Source of the DNA: Deinococcus sp. Arct2-2
Lineage (GTDB): Bacteria; Deinococcota; Deinococci; Deinococcales; Deinococcaceae
Length of the DNA stretch: 54,066 bases
Assembly (NCBI RefSeq): GCF_004801315.1
Contig: NZ_SSNW01000030.1
Location: 1 to 54,066 of the forward strand
Direction of reading: 5' to 3'
A program made the position numbers and the translations under genes. Below are positions 19,359 to 28,339 of the stretch, piece after piece. A model generated the notes under the pieces. It did no database searches, was not told where the DNA came from, and saw only the letters and a program-made list of their open reading frames with translations. Each line of letters opens with the position of its first letter. Position 1 is the first letter of the stretch.

Positions 19359-21674
19359 CTACGCTTTGGGCAGCGTGAAGGAAAAGGTCGCACCCTGATC
19401 CAGCACCCCTTCTGCCCTGACCGTGCCTCCGTGCCGCGTGATGACCCGGCGCACGTTGGCCAGCCCCACGCCGCTCCCCTCGAACTCTTCTTGGCGGTGC
19501 AGGCGCTGAAAGACCCCGAACAACTTGTGGGTATAGCCCGCATCGAAGCCCACGCCGTTGTCCCGCACGAACACGCGCCAGTGTGGTTCTTCCTCTTCGG
19601 CCCAGACCTCAATGTGCGCCTGTGTCCGTGGAGCGGTGTACTTCAGGGCGTTGGAGAACAGGTTTTCCATGACCTGCCTCAGCAGCCCGACGTCACCCAT
19701 CACCAGCGGCACCGGGCCAACCGTCCACTTCACTTGACGGTCGAGGGCTTCGGCTTCAAACAGTTCCCGGACACCGCTCACGACTGCGCCCAAGTCCACT
19801 ACTCGCAGGTGCAGCGGTTGTTGAGACGTGCGCGACAGTTCAAGGATGGCGTCGATCAGGGTCGTCATGCGCGTGGCGGCCTGATCCATGACGCCCAGAT
19901 ACCGCGCCGACTTTTCATCCAGTCGGTCGCCCAAGGTCTTGCGGAGCAGCTGGGCAAAACTGGTGAGGTGACGAACGGGGGTACGCAGGTCGTGTGAGAC
20001 CGAGTAGGCAAACGCTTCCAGTTCCTCATTGGCCGCGCTCAGCAAGCGGGTGCGGGCCTCCAGCAGATCGCGTTGGACGGTCAGCTCACGGGCATGCTCA
20101 GCGCGTTCTAGCGCCAAGCCTAAGCTGTGCATGGTCGTCTCCAACACCGCTCGGTCGGTGGTCGTCCACGCCCGCTCGTGAAACAGAGCAATCAGAAAGA
20201 TGCCCACCGTGGTTCCCGCCACTTGCAGGGGCAGCGAGACCACCGCTTGGATGTGCTTGACCACCTCGGCGTCTGTATCGCTGCCCTGCGCGTAGACGTC
20301 CTGATACAGCGGTTGACCCGTCTCGAACGGCTGGCGGAGGGTGGGAACCTCCTTTGGAAAGCCGGCATTTACCAAGGCTTGGAGTGCCTCGTTGCCGAGG
20401 TCTCCGACTTGAGAGTGGCAGCGCCACACGTCACCTTCCAGTTCGTAGTACACCGCGTAACCGGGCGGCAACAGGGTCAGCACGATGTCTTGGGCCCGGC
20501 GCACCAGCGGGAAGCGCTCGGTTTCGAACACGAACTCTTGCGAGAGCTGCGCGAACGCCTCCAGTGCCCGGTTGCGGTTTTGCACCGCTGCTTTTTGAAG
20601 TTGCACCTGCTCCACCTGCTCCGCCCGGTCGAGGGCCAAACTCAGCCCCCGGCAGACGGCCAAAAACAGGGCGCGGTCACTGGGCGTCCAGTGGCCCTGA
20701 TCTTTGAGACCGATCCCCAGCACCGCCTGCACTTCGCCTTGCCGCACATACGGATAGGTGGCGACAGTGTGGTACATCTCGGTGTGTTCCACTCGCTCCT
20801 GCTGCGGGTTCCAAGCGTTCACAAAGACGGGCGCTTGGGTCTGAAGTACCGCAGCGAACACGGGAGTTTCCAAAGGCAGACCGGCCCGCAACTGCTCAAG
20901 CAGCTCTGGACTCTCGCCCAGATTCTCACTGTGTACCCGCAGCTTCCAGCGTCCAGCTTCGCGTTCGTAGTAGGCCGCGGTGCTGCCCGGAAAGCGTTGA
21001 TCCAGTACGGCGACGCTGTGCTGCGCCAACAGCGTCACTTCCGTTTCGGTGCCGACGGCCTCGGTAAACGCGATGAAGGCTTCTTGGGCGCGGGCTTCCC
21101 GGTATACCTGTTGGGTACGCTCTTCGACCTGCTGCTGCAACTCTGACATCAGACGGGCGCGGCCTAGAGCGATGCCGCACTGGGTACTCAGGGTCCGCAG
21201 GAAAAAGCGTTCTTCCTGTGTGAAGTGGTGCGGCTCCGTGAAATCCAGCACGATGAGTCCCAGAGACTTGTGGCTCTCGAACATGGGCAGCACCGCCGTG
21301 GCGACCGGGGGTGGGGCTCCGACCCGTTCCTCAAGGTCAGGGTAGGCCAGCATCAGCGCGTCTTGATGCTCGAAGAACAAGGCCGTCTGATCAAGCAGGG
21401 CTTCTCCAGCCGGGACGCTGCCGTCCAGTGGCCCGTCCTTCCAGATGGTGGGCACATCTGGGCTGTAGCCGCGACTCTGGGCCAGTTCCAGTCGGTCGCC
21501 TTCCGGGGTGACCAACAAGACGGCTCCGGTCGTGGCGTCTACCGTTTCCAGCGCCGAGGTGAGCAGGATCTCAAAGACGCCGTGAACGGTCGTGGACGCG
21601 GCCAGGGCATGGGTCACGTCTTGCAGGCGCTCATTCAGCGAGAGCCGCTCAGGCGTGCCGGAAGGAAGGGACAT
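19359..21674 (-). CDS. Multi-GAF sensor histidine kinase
   Basis: The protein has 771 residues and no membrane segments, so it is cytoplasmic. Three GAF-type sensor domains occupy roughly residues 15-175, 195-350 and 370-530. A short coiled-coil-like linker (RDLLEARTRLLSAANEELEA) precedes HisKA with SHDLRTPVRHL (the phospho-His), then an ATPase domain with intact N box (NLFSNALKYT) and G1 box (DNGVGFD), and the G2 region GSGVGLANVRR. The C-terminus closely resembles those of the kinases at 22292 and 41641, and of bacterial phytochromes. No response regulator is adjacent. The ligand is unknown. Start ATG, with a short leader. Confidence 0.9.
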   Translation of the reverse strand: MSLPSGTPERLSLNERLQDVTHALAASTTVHGVFEILLTSALETVDATTGAVLLVTPEGDRLELAQSRGYSPDVPTIWKDGPLDGSVPAGEALLDQTALFFEHQDALMLAYPDLEERVGAPPPVATAVLPMFESHKSLGLIVLDFTEPHHFTQEERFFLRTLSTQCGIALGRARLMSELQQQVEERTQQVYREARAQEAFIAFTEAVGTETEVTLLAQHSVAVLDQRFPGSTAAYYEREAGRWKLRVHSENLGESPELLEQLRAGLPLETPVFAAVLQTQAPVFVNAWNPQQERVEHTEMYHTVATYPYVRQGEVQAVLGIGLKDQGHWTPSDRALFLAVCRGLSLALDRAEQVEQVQLQKAAVQNRNRALEAFAQLSQEFVFETERFPLVRRAQDIVLTLLPPGYAVYYELEGDVWRCHSQVGDLGNEALQALVNAGFPKEVPTLRQPFETGQPLYQDVYAQGSDTDAEVVKHIQAVVSLPLQVAGTTVGIFLIALFHERAWTTTDRAVLETTMHSLGLALERAEHARELTVQRDLLEARTRLLSAANEELEAFAYSVSHDLRTPVRHLTSFAQLLRKTLGDRLDEKSARYLGVMDQAATRMTTLIDAILELSRTSQQPLHLRVVDLGAVVSGVRELFEAEALDRQVKWTVGPVPLVMGDVGLLRQVMENLFSNALKYTAPRTQAHIEVWAEEEEPHWRVFVRDNGVGFDAGYTHKLFGVFQRLHRQEEFEGSGVGLANVRRVITRHGGTVRAEGVLDQGATFSFTLPKA

Positions 21675-22291
21675 ACTCTTTAGCTTAGGGCGGAACAGCG
21701 CTGGGCCGCCATGACCTAAAGATCATGTTGAGGGGCACTGGAAGCGGGGAACACGGAGTGAGCGCTGTCTTTAATTGACGTTGGCGTCGCCAAGAATGTT
21801 TCTGATCAAGAGAGTTGAACTTCAACAGAAGAAAGGCGACCCCGGAGGATCGCCTTTGATGTCTCAAAGATAGCGTGGAATACGCTCACGGTCAAGACTA
21901 TGCACTGACACCCGTTTCGCTGCATCCCAGACAGCTCATGCGTCATTCAGTGCAGTGAATAACAGATCGCTTGGAGGCTCTAACTTGGCTCTATGACCCC
22001 CCGCTCAAGCCGGGTCAAGGCGGGCTGCACTTGGAAGTTAGGAAACTGCCATTTGACCCGCCGTAACTGGCTCCAGAGGGCGAGCCAAGTCAAGTGCGTC
22101 TTGGAGCAGGGTCAATCCCAAACCTGAACATCTTTCCTGCCGCCTTCTGCTGTTGACGTTACATAAGACCGCAAGGAAGATCTGCTTGCACCAGTGTAGC
22201 GTGACCTCAGAGGCGAAATGAACGACCTTCTGCGGCCCTGTCTGAGACTCTGCTGCCTGACTCCTCTCCAGCTCACTCCCCGGAGCGCACC
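21675..22291. other. Intergenic region with hairpins between divergent kinase genes
   Basis: There is no supported gene in these 617 bases. It holds GTTGAACTTCAAC (a perfect palindrome near 21814-21826) and a terminator-like hairpin at 21832-21857. The presence of a terminator with no gene in front of it suggests a lost gene. Promoters of both kinases must lie here. Confidence 0.45.
21832..21857. terminator. Hairpin AAAGGCGA/TCGCCTTT
   Basis: A perfect 8-bp stem around a ten-base loop, with A and T runs at the foot on both strands, so it could stop transcription either way. No gene ends nearby. Confidence 0.5.
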
Positions 22292-23986
22292 ATGCTCGCC
22301 CGCGTGCGCGAGTTCGACTGGTCGTCGACGCCCCTTGGCCCCCACGTCCAGTGGCCGGGCAGTCTCACCGCCATCACCAACCTCCTCTTGGCCAATCCCT
22401 TTGCCGTGATCGTGCTGTGGGGGCCTGAGTTGGTGCAGATCTACAACGACGCCTACCAAGTCATCATGGGCCGCAAGCATCCTGCCGGTCTGGGGCAACC
22501 CACCCGCGAGTGCTGGCCCGAGGTGTGGGACTTCAATGCCCCCATTTATGAGGGTGTACTTCAGGGCGGCGAGAGCTTCGAATTTACGGATCAGCCCTTC
22601 ACCATTCACAGGCAGGGGCAGGACGAAGACGCCTTCTTCACCTTGAGTTACAGCCCCGTCTGGGAGGACAACGGCAAGGTTGGGGGCGTCCTCGTGACCG
22701 TGATCGAGACGACCGGCCGCGTGCAGGCCGAGCGCCAAGTCCAGCAACATCAAGAAGAGCTGGAAAGCCGCAACCGGGCACTCGAAGCGTTTGTGGAGCT
22801 GATGCATGACCTCACCCTGCATGCTGATCCGCTGACCCTGATTCGGCGGGCACAGGAGATCATGCTGTCCCTATTGCCGGAAGGATTCGTGCTGTATTAC
22901 GAGCCGGAGGGGCCGCTCTGGCGTCTGAAAGTGCAAACCGGTGACCTGCGGAATGCTGCGCTGCAAGCTGTGATCGATCAGGGTTTGCCGTATCAGACCA
23001 CGCACAACTTGCCGCGCCCGTGGACGACCCGGACGCCGCTTTACCAGAATGAAGACGACAAGACCCTCGATCAACTGGAGCCTGAGCACGTCGCCCATGT
23101 GGAGGCCACCGCCACCCTGCCGCTCCTGGTCAAAGGGGAGCCTCAAGGGGTGGTGGCCGTCGTCGTCTTCCATCCCCATCAATGGACGCCCACCGACCGC
23201 GCGGTGTTGGACACGGTGATGCGGAGCCTAGGACTGGCGCTCGAAGGCGCGCAGGGTGTGGCCCGACTGGCTGAAGAGCAGCAGCGTTTGGGCGCGGCCA
23301 ATGAGGAACTCGGAGCCTTCTCGTACACCGTCTCGCATGACCTCCGCACGCCGGTTCGGCACATCCTCGGCTTCAATACCCTGCTACGCAAATCGCTTCA
23401 AGACCAACTGAACGAGCAGTCGGAGCGCTACCTGAAGGTGATCGAAGAGGCGGCAGGACGCATGAACACCTTGATCGACGCGATGCTGGATCTATCCCGC
23501 ACCTCCAGCATGCTCCTGCGCGCGAGTGTGGTCGATCTAGGCGCGTTGGTGAAAAGCGTGGCTACCGAGCTTGAAACAGACCTGTTCAACCGGCAGGTGG
23601 ACTGGCAGCTTGCGCCGCTGCCCTTGGTGGTCGGTGACCCGGATACGCTGCGGCAAGTCATGATCAATCTGTTGTCCAGTGCCCTGAAGCACGCCCGCAC
23701 CCGTGAGGTGAGCCAACTCCGCGTGTGGGCCGAAGAACGCCCGGAGGAGTGGGGCGTCTTCGTGGAGGACAACAGGGTAGGTTTTGACCCCCAGTATGCG
23801 GACAAGCTCTTCGGGCTGTTCCAGCGACTGCGCCGCCAAGACGAATTTGAGGGCACCGGGGTAGGACTGGCCAATGTGCGGCGGATCGTGACCCGGCATG
23901 GGGGGCAGGTGACGGCCACGGCCCGGCTCAATCAGGGCGCGACCTTCAGCTTGACCCTGCCCAAACAACCGCACTTTGGGAAGTGA
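22292..23986 (+). CDS. PAS-GAF sensor histidine kinase with degenerate ATP-binding site
   Basis: The protein has 564 residues; ATG at 22292 follows GGAG. A PAS domain (about 1-150, FDWSSTPLGP, then LWGPELVQIYNDAY), a GAF domain (about 165-320) and HisKA with SHDLRTPVRH (His349) are intact. The ATPase domain is not: the N box reads NLLSSALKHA, with Ser463 where Mg-binding Asn is usual, and the G1 box reads DNRVGF, with Arg495 in place of the first Gly. The G2 segment GTGVGLANVRR is normal. Because both changes hit ATP/Mg contacts, this may be a kinase-dead protein that acts as a partner of the related kinases. No response regulator is adjacent. Confidence 0.88.
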   Translation: MLARVREFDWSSTPLGPHVQWPGSLTAITNLLLANPFAVIVLWGPELVQIYNDAYQVIMGRKHPAGLGQPTRECWPEVWDFNAPIYEGVLQGGESFEFTDQPFTIHRQGQDEDAFFTLSYSPVWEDNGKVGGVLVTVIETTGRVQAERQVQQHQEELESRNRALEAFVELMHDLTLHADPLTLIRRAQEIMLSLLPEGFVLYYEPEGPLWRLKVQTGDLRNAALQAVIDQGLPYQTTHNLPRPWTTRTPLYQNEDDKTLDQLEPEHVAHVEATATLPLLVKGEPQGVVAVVVFHPHQWTPTDRAVLDTVMRSLGLALEGAQGVARLAEEQQRLGAANEELGAFSYTVSHDLRTPVRHILGFNTLLRKSLQDQLNEQSERYLKVIEEAAGRMNTLIDAMLDLSRTSSMLLRASVVDLGALVKSVATELETDLFNRQVDWQLAPLPLVVGDPDTLRQVMINLLSSALKHARTREVSQLRVWAEERPEEWGVFVEDNRVGFDPQYADKLFGLFQRLRRQDEFEGTGVGLANVRRIVTRHGGQVTATARLNQGATFSLTLPKQPHFGK

Positions 23987-23989
23987 TAC

Positions 23990-24130
23990 TGATTCCGGTT
24001 GAACGCCCGATAGAGGAGTTTGAACTCCGAGCAGAGCGGGTGGGAAAGAGTACGGGCTCCGTGTTACGGAACGGAGCGGAGTCTCGATGATGTCGCTGCT
24101 GGCCAGCCAGTTGGGGCCAGCCCAAGGGCA
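23990..24130. repeat. Dispersed repeat fragment
   Basis: The spacer contains TGATACTGATTCCGGTTG, GAACTCCGAGCAGAGCGG, and AAAGAGTACGGGCTCCG. The last block also occurs at 15082-15096. It looks like a degraded interspersed repeat. No gene was seen between 23987 and 24273. Confidence 0.4.
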
Positions 24131-24273
24131 CCAGCCAGCAGGATCGGCAACAGCCGTTCTTAGTTCGGTGAGGCTCTGAAGACAGGCCGCCCTCAATCGT
24201 CTGAAACCCTCTACTCTGACGGTCGGCTTTGTCTGCCTGTCGGTTCACCGCTGTGTTTCCTCAAGGAGTTTTT

Positions 24274-24720
24274 ATGTCAACGTCCCCCTCTGCGCGCATC
24301 ACTTGGGTTCACCATGCCGCCCGGTTGCTACTCGGCGGCGTGTTGCTGCTGGCTGGCACTGGGCACCTCACCACCTTGCGTCAAGACTTTCAGGCGCAGG
24401 TGCCGACGTGGCTCCCACTTGACCCAGACTTCGTGGTGGTGGCCTCCGGCGTCGTTGAACTCGCTCTCGGTGCGGCGCTGACCGTGTTGCCCCGGCAGCG
24501 ACTCCCCCTAGGCGCAGTGGTCGCCGCCTTTTTCGTCGCCGTGTTTCCGGGCAATATTTCGCAGTACCTGACCCGAACAGATGCCTTTGGCCTGAATACC
24601 GACCAATCCCGGCTGATCCGGCTCTGCTTTCAACCGTTGCTGGTGGCTTGGGCGCTGTGGTCTACCGGGGCGTGGGCGGCGTGGCGGGCCAGTCGCCGGG
24701 GACGGCCTGCCTCAGAATGA
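24274..24720 (+). CDS. DoxX-like membrane protein
   Basis: The protein has 148 residues. I chose the ATG at 24274 because CAAGGAG precedes it; an upstream GTG-type start at 24229 adds 15 poor residues. Four membrane helices are apparent (ARLLLGGVLLLAGTGHLTTL, then VVVASGVVELALGAALTVL, LGAVVAAFFVAVFPGNI and LLVAWALWSTGAW). GTGHL near the first helix and the motif FPGNISQYL are typical of the DoxX/DUF4870-like membrane family near the quinone oxidoreductases. The actual substrate is unknown. It stands alone between a kinase and dinB. Confidence 0.75.
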   Translation: MSTSPSARITWVHHAARLLLGGVLLLAGTGHLTTLRQDFQAQVPTWLPLDPDFVVVASGVVELALGAALTVLPRQRLPLGAVVAAFFVAVFPGNISQYLTRTDAFGLNTDQSRLIRLCFQPLLVAWALWSTGAWAAWRASRRGRPASE

Positions 24721-24825
24721 TCTCGCAGGGCTTGATTCAGAGAAGGACGGACAGGGTTGCTAGAGGCTTCGCCAACCCTCTTGCCCATCTCGCAAACCGT
24801 CTGAGTGCTGGCCTGTCACACCCCG

Positions 24826-24831
24826 TAGACT
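24826..24831 (+). promoter_or_regulatory. -10 box of dinB, leaderless
   Basis: TAGACT lies seven bases before the GTG at 24839 and ten before the ATG at 24842, and there is no ribosome binding site. The gene is therefore probably transcribed without a leader. Confidence 0.5.
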
Positions 24832-24838
24832 GACCTGA

Positions 24839-25912
24839 GTGATGCGCAAGATCGTGCACGTGGATGCCGACGCTTTTTACGCCAGCGTGGAACTGAGGGA
24901 TCAGCCTCATCTGCGTGGCAAACCCGTCGCCGTGGCCTATCACGGCCCCCGCAGCGTGGTCACCACCGCGACGTATGAAGCCCGGCAGTTTGGCGTCCAC
25001 AGCGCCTTGCCGCTCCGCACCGCTTTGGCCCGTTGTCCTCGGCTCATCGTCATCGAGCCACGTATGGACGTCTACCGCGAAGCCAGCCGGGTGCTGCAAG
25101 GGATCTTTTACGAATTCACGGATCTTGTCGAACCCCTGAGTCTCGATGAAGCCTACTTGGACGTGACTGAACCCAAGCAAGGCCCACCCAGCGCCACCCT
25201 GATCGCCCGCGAGATCAAACGGCTGGTCAACGCACGGACAGGCGGCTTGACGGTCTCTTGCGGCGTCAGTTTCAACAAACTCCTGAGCAAGTTGGGCAGC
25301 GGCATGAACAAACCGGACGGCCTGACCGTGATCTTGCCCGAGGATGTTGAAGCGTTGGTGGCGGGGTTGCCCGTCGGCGCGTTCCACGGTATCGGCCCCG
25401 TCACTGCTCGGCGGTTGGAAGAGCGGGGCGTTAAGACAGGAGCCGACTTGCAAGCGGTGTCTCTGCAAGAACTGGTGTCTCTCTTTGGCGTGCAGGGCCG
25501 CCAGATGTACGCGGTGGCGCGGGGCCAAGATGATCGGCCCGTGGATCCCAACGGGGAGCGCAAGAGCGTCGGCGTCGAAGAAACCTTCGATCAGGATCTC
25601 AGAGAGATGCAGCAGATGCACGGGCAACTCGGGATGATTGCCGAGAAGCTTCAGAAAAGGCTCGAATCCCAAAGCTTGGCCGGACGAACCGTCGTTCTGA
25701 AGGTCAAATTTGCGAACTTCGAGTCCGTGTCCCGGCAAATCTCGTTGCCCGTTCCAGTCTTTCTGGAGACTGATCTGTACCGGATCGCCGTGCACCTGCT
25801 CACGCCGGAACTGCTGCAGGGCAGGGCCGTGCGCTTGTTGGGGATGACTGTCGGTCATGTCCAGGATCCAGCCGGACGCGACGTGCTGCCCAGTCTCTTC
25901 AGCGTTCTCTAG
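24839..25912 (+). CDS. dinB: DNA polymerase IV (Y family)
   Basis: The protein has 357 residues. Palm and catalytic residues are complete: Asp9 in HVDADAFYASVE and Asp103/Glu104 in SLDEAYLDV. TTATYEARQFGV is the steric-gate and fingers region. A helix-hairpin-helix (about 180-205, FHGIGPVTARRLEERGV) and the little-finger domain follow. The last residues LPSLFSVL resemble a sliding-clamp binding motif. Pol IV copies damaged templates with low fidelity. It is alone, without a LexA-like site that I can see. GTG at 24839 and ATG at 24842 are adjacent codons; either may start. Confidence 0.95.
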   Translation: MMRKIVHVDADAFYASVELRDQPHLRGKPVAVAYHGPRSVVTTATYEARQFGVHSALPLRTALARCPRLIVIEPRMDVYREASRVLQGIFYEFTDLVEPLSLDEAYLDVTEPKQGPPSATLIAREIKRLVNARTGGLTVSCGVSFNKLLSKLGSGMNKPDGLTVILPEDVEALVAGLPVGAFHGIGPVTARRLEERGVKTGADLQAVSLQELVSLFGVQGRQMYAVARGQDDRPVDPNGERKSVGVEETFDQDLREMQQMHGQLGMIAEKLQKRLESQSLAGRTVVLKVKFANFESVSRQISLPVPVFLETDLYRIAVHLLTPELLQGRAVRLLGMTVGHVQDPAGRDVLPSLFSVL

Positions 25913-26002
25913 AACAGGTTTCCTTCTTGATGAGGTCTATCTTCAGGCCAGCCTTCGTCTCCCTGAACTCCCACAGACCGTTCTCCCCAACGAAATCTGC
26001 CG

Positions 26003-26647
26003 TCATGATTTCAGCCGCCTCAGAGCGATGATGTTGTCCTTGATGGTGCCGACCTGACCATCGGGGCTAGACGTTTCAGTCACTTGGCGTTCCGGAGTTC
26101 CTGCAAAAACGGTCTCCCACTGGTCAAGGTCCTGGCCAATCGTGTCCAGCGCTTTCTGTGCGCTGGGGGACTGAACCTCCGAGTCTTTCACCCAGGAAGG
26201 GGCCGAGGCGTGCTCGATCACCAGCAGCAGGCCGCCAATAGCGACGGCGTCCGCCGCTTGCCGCAGCACTATATCCCGGGGAAAGGCTACGGGGGACTGT
26301 AAGTAAAGCGCGTACACCAGATCAACCTGCCCCGCTGGAAAGCTCTGTTCCAGATCGTGTTGTTCAAAGCGGGTGCGGGTGCTGACGCCCGCATCCGCGG
26401 CGTGCTGTGCCGCGCGGTCTAAAGCCGTAGCCGAGATGTCAACGCCCGTGACTTGCCGGCCCTGCTGGGCCATCCACACGGCGCTGTTGCCCTCGCTACA
26501 CCCGAGATCCAGCGCGCTGCCCGGCGTCAGCGGCTGCACCCACCGCGCCAGGATGGCATTGGCCTGCCCCGTCCAAGGCCGTGGGTTGTGCTGGTACCGC
26601 TGCTCCCAAGAGGCTCGGGCTGTAGAGAGAGGAGATGGGTGATTCAT
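26003..26647 (-). CDS. Class I SAM-dependent methyltransferase
   Basis: The protein has 214 residues, ATG preceded by CCCGGAGAAACC. The SAM motif I is LDLGCSEGNSAVW (about residue 46), motif II GVDISATALDRA, and motif IV FPAGQVDLVYALYLQ. The C-terminal half is rich in charged residues and carries EHASAPSWVKDSEVQSP. The substrate is not predictable; it resembles TehB-like and thiopurine-type enzymes. A truncated copy of the last third lies at 31914-32132. It converges with dinB; about 90 bases separate them. Confidence 0.88.
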   Translation of the reverse strand: MNHPSPLSTARASWEQRYQHNPRPWTGQANAILARWVQPLTPGSALDLGCSEGNSAVWMAQQGRQVTGVDISATALDRAAQHAADAGVSTRTRFEQHDLEQSFPAGQVDLVYALYLQSPVAFPRDIVLRQAADAVAIGGLLLVIEHASAPSWVKDSEVQSPSAQKALDTIGQDLDQWETVFAGTPERQVTETSSPDGQVGTIKDNIIALRRLKS

Positions 26648-26744
26648 GTCGGTTTCTCCGGGCCGGTGTGGTGAGGTGGTGGGATGGGCAACGGAGTTTC
26701 AATCACGTTCTCCGGCGAAGGCTCCTGTGTGCTGCGGCCTGCAC

Positions 26745-27674
26745 TTACGCGGGAAGGACTCCCTCCAGCTGTGCGAGTGGCCCGAAAATCAGGGATTGGT
26801 GCAGCGACACGCCCGCCCACACCCCGTCGGCGGCCGCCAGAGAAGCGTTCCCACCCCGCGCCGTGAGATCGCCCGCTGCGTAGACGCCCGCCACGCTGGT
26901 CTGTTTGGTCGCGTCCGTCCGCAGGAGCGGCCCCTGCGGACCTTCTTCAACAGCGCACCCCAGTTGTTCGGCCAGATCACTCGCCGGGCGGATACGCGAG
27001 GCCACGAACAGGGCGTCTAGGCCGAACAGGCGACCATCCGCCAAGCGAACGCCGTCTAAACCCGGAGCTTCGCCTTCCAGACCGACCACTGTTTCAGGCT
27101 CGATCTCGATCTCACGTTCGGCGAATTTGGCCAGCGTCGTCGCGTCCGGCAGCGGCTGCCCATTCAGAAAAAAAGTGACGCGGCCCCAGTCTGAAATGAG
27201 GAGCGCTTGGTGGGTGGACTGCGGCAAGGCGCTCAGCACGCCTAAGTGCCCCCCCCGAACTTCGTAGCCGTGGCAGTACGGGCAGTGCAAGACCGTTTGC
27301 CCCCAGCGTTCCGCCAGGCCCGGGATCTCCGGCAGCAGATCGACAACGCCGTAAGCCAGCAGCAGTTTCTGAGCGTGCAGGATCTCGCCCGACGCAAGGG
27401 TAATGCTGAACTGGTCTCCTTCCCGCCGCGCCTGTGTGGCCAGAGTATCGATCAAGGTCACGTTGGGATACGCGGCCAGATCAGCGCGGGCCTGGGCAAT
27501 CATGACGCGTGGAGACTGACCATCCTGACCAAAAAAGCCGTGTGAGTGAGGAGCGAAGCGGTTGCGGGGCTGGCGGCCGTCAAGAACACAGACGGAGCGG
27601 CCACTGCGCGCGATCTGCACTGCGCCGGACAGTCCAGCGTAGCTGCCGCCGATAATCAGGGCGTCATAGAGCAT
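26745..27674 (-). CDS. Thioredoxin-reductase-like flavoprotein
   Basis: The protein has 309 residues. The FAD-binding motif is IIGGSYAGLSGAVQIARSG at the N-terminus, the redox motif is CPYC (about residue 136, in HCPYCHGYEV), and the second FAD motif is VAGVYAAGDLT near the end. The NADP domain has an unusual region (LGVLSALPQSTHQALLISDW) rather than a classic GxGxxA, like the small flavoproteins that do not act on thioredoxin directly. Its gene overlaps by 11 bases the Rrf2 regulator upstream, so they form an operon. A redox-defence role under the regulator's control is likely. Confidence 0.88.
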   Translation of the reverse strand: MLYDALIIGGSYAGLSGAVQIARSGRSVCVLDGRQPRNRFAPHSHGFFGQDGQSPRVMIAQARADLAAYPNVTLIDTLATQARREGDQFSITLASGEILHAQKLLLAYGVVDLLPEIPGLAERWGQTVLHCPYCHGYEVRGGHLGVLSALPQSTHQALLISDWGRVTFFLNGQPLPDATTLAKFAEREIEIEPETVVGLEGEAPGLDGVRLADGRLFGLDALFVASRIRPASDLAEQLGCAVEEGPQGPLLRTDATKQTSVAGVYAAGDLTARGGNASLAAADGVWAGVSLHQSLIFGPLAQLEGVLPA

Positions 27675-28140
27675 GGGGGTTCTCCTGTGGAGCGCAGAGG
27701 GTTTGGTTAGATTGCGCCTGTTTCAATCGGAACTGAAAGTCGCTCGCCAGGGCCGTCAATGTCAGGGCCTGAAGCTGCGCGGTGATCAGAGCCTCGGCCT
27801 GCTGCAATGTGTCGTTCAGAGCGGCATTGACCGCCTGTTCGACCAGACAGGTCGGGCGTTCGGAGCGGTTGCCCAGAGCAAAGAGCGTGGGTGAACCCAG
27901 CGCCCGGTACACGTCGAGTAGGGTCGTGTGGGCCGGGTCACAGGCCAGTCGCCAGCCGCCGCCGTGCCCCTTTTCAGAGGAGACCAGTCCCGCGTCCCGC
28001 AGCCCAGCCATCGTGCGGCGGACGACCACTGGGTTGCTGTTCAGAGCGGCGGCGAGGCGATCCGAAGGAATGGCATTTTGGGTCTCCATCAGATGAAGGA
28101 GCAGATGAAGAACACTAGAAAGTCGGCTGTCGAAACTCAT
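27664..28140 (-). CDS. Rrf2-family transcriptional regulator
   Basis: The protein has 158 residues. The winged helix is clear: IPSDRLAAALNSNPVVVRR, then GLVSSEKGHGGGWRLA. It lacks the three-Cys Fe-S cluster of IscR and has only Cys98 (RPTCLVEQAV) and a late Cys, in the manner of the YwnA/SaiR-like group that senses thiol oxidation. First gene of the two-gene operon with the flavoprotein, overlapping it by 11 bases. TTGACA lies about 25 bases before the ATG on the minus strand, with TAACAG as the -10 box near 28155. It probably represses its own operon. Confidence 0.88.
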   Translation of the reverse strand: MSFDSRLSSVLHLLLHLMETQNAIPSDRLAAALNSNPVVVRRTMAGLRDAGLVSSEKGHGGGWRLACDPAHTTLLDVYRALGSPTLFALGNRSERPTCLVEQAVNAALNDTLQQAEALITAQLQALTLTALASDFQFRLKQAQSNQTLCAPQENPHAL

Positions 28141-28151
28141 GACACCTGCAC

Positions 28152-28179
28152 TGTTACATGATGGGGCAGCGCTGTCAAG
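28152..28179 (-). promoter_or_regulatory. Promoter of Rrf2-flavoprotein operon
   Basis: On the minus strand TTGACA is followed after 16 bases by TAACAG, and then by the ATG of the regulator about nine bases later. No ribosome binding site is present, so the transcript may be leaderless or nearly so. Confidence 0.5.
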
Positions 28180-28281
28180 TGGAGGGGCAAGAGGAGGAAC
28201 GAAGCTGGGTTCCCGTCAATGGAGCACCACTCATCTGGACGGCCACTGAGCCTCTACGTTGCGTTCCATGCCCGCGCACCC

Positions 28282-28297
28282 AGGGGTTCTGGCAAGT
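28282..28297. repeat. Possible IS6-family terminal repeat
   Basis: GGTTCTGGCAAGTT resembles the terminal inverted repeats of IS6-family elements (GGTTCTGTTGCAAAGTT type). It lies just outside the 3' end of the transposase pseudogene. The matching right end was not found. Confidence 0.35.
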
Positions 28298-28339
28298 TAA
28301 TCAGGGACCGGCCGAGTGAGGTCGGTGGCCGTCTGGACT

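Noticed and set aside
22112..22822. Minus-strand frame of 236 codons at the start of the PAS-GAF kinase
   Set aside because: Antisense to the PAS domain, no protein features.
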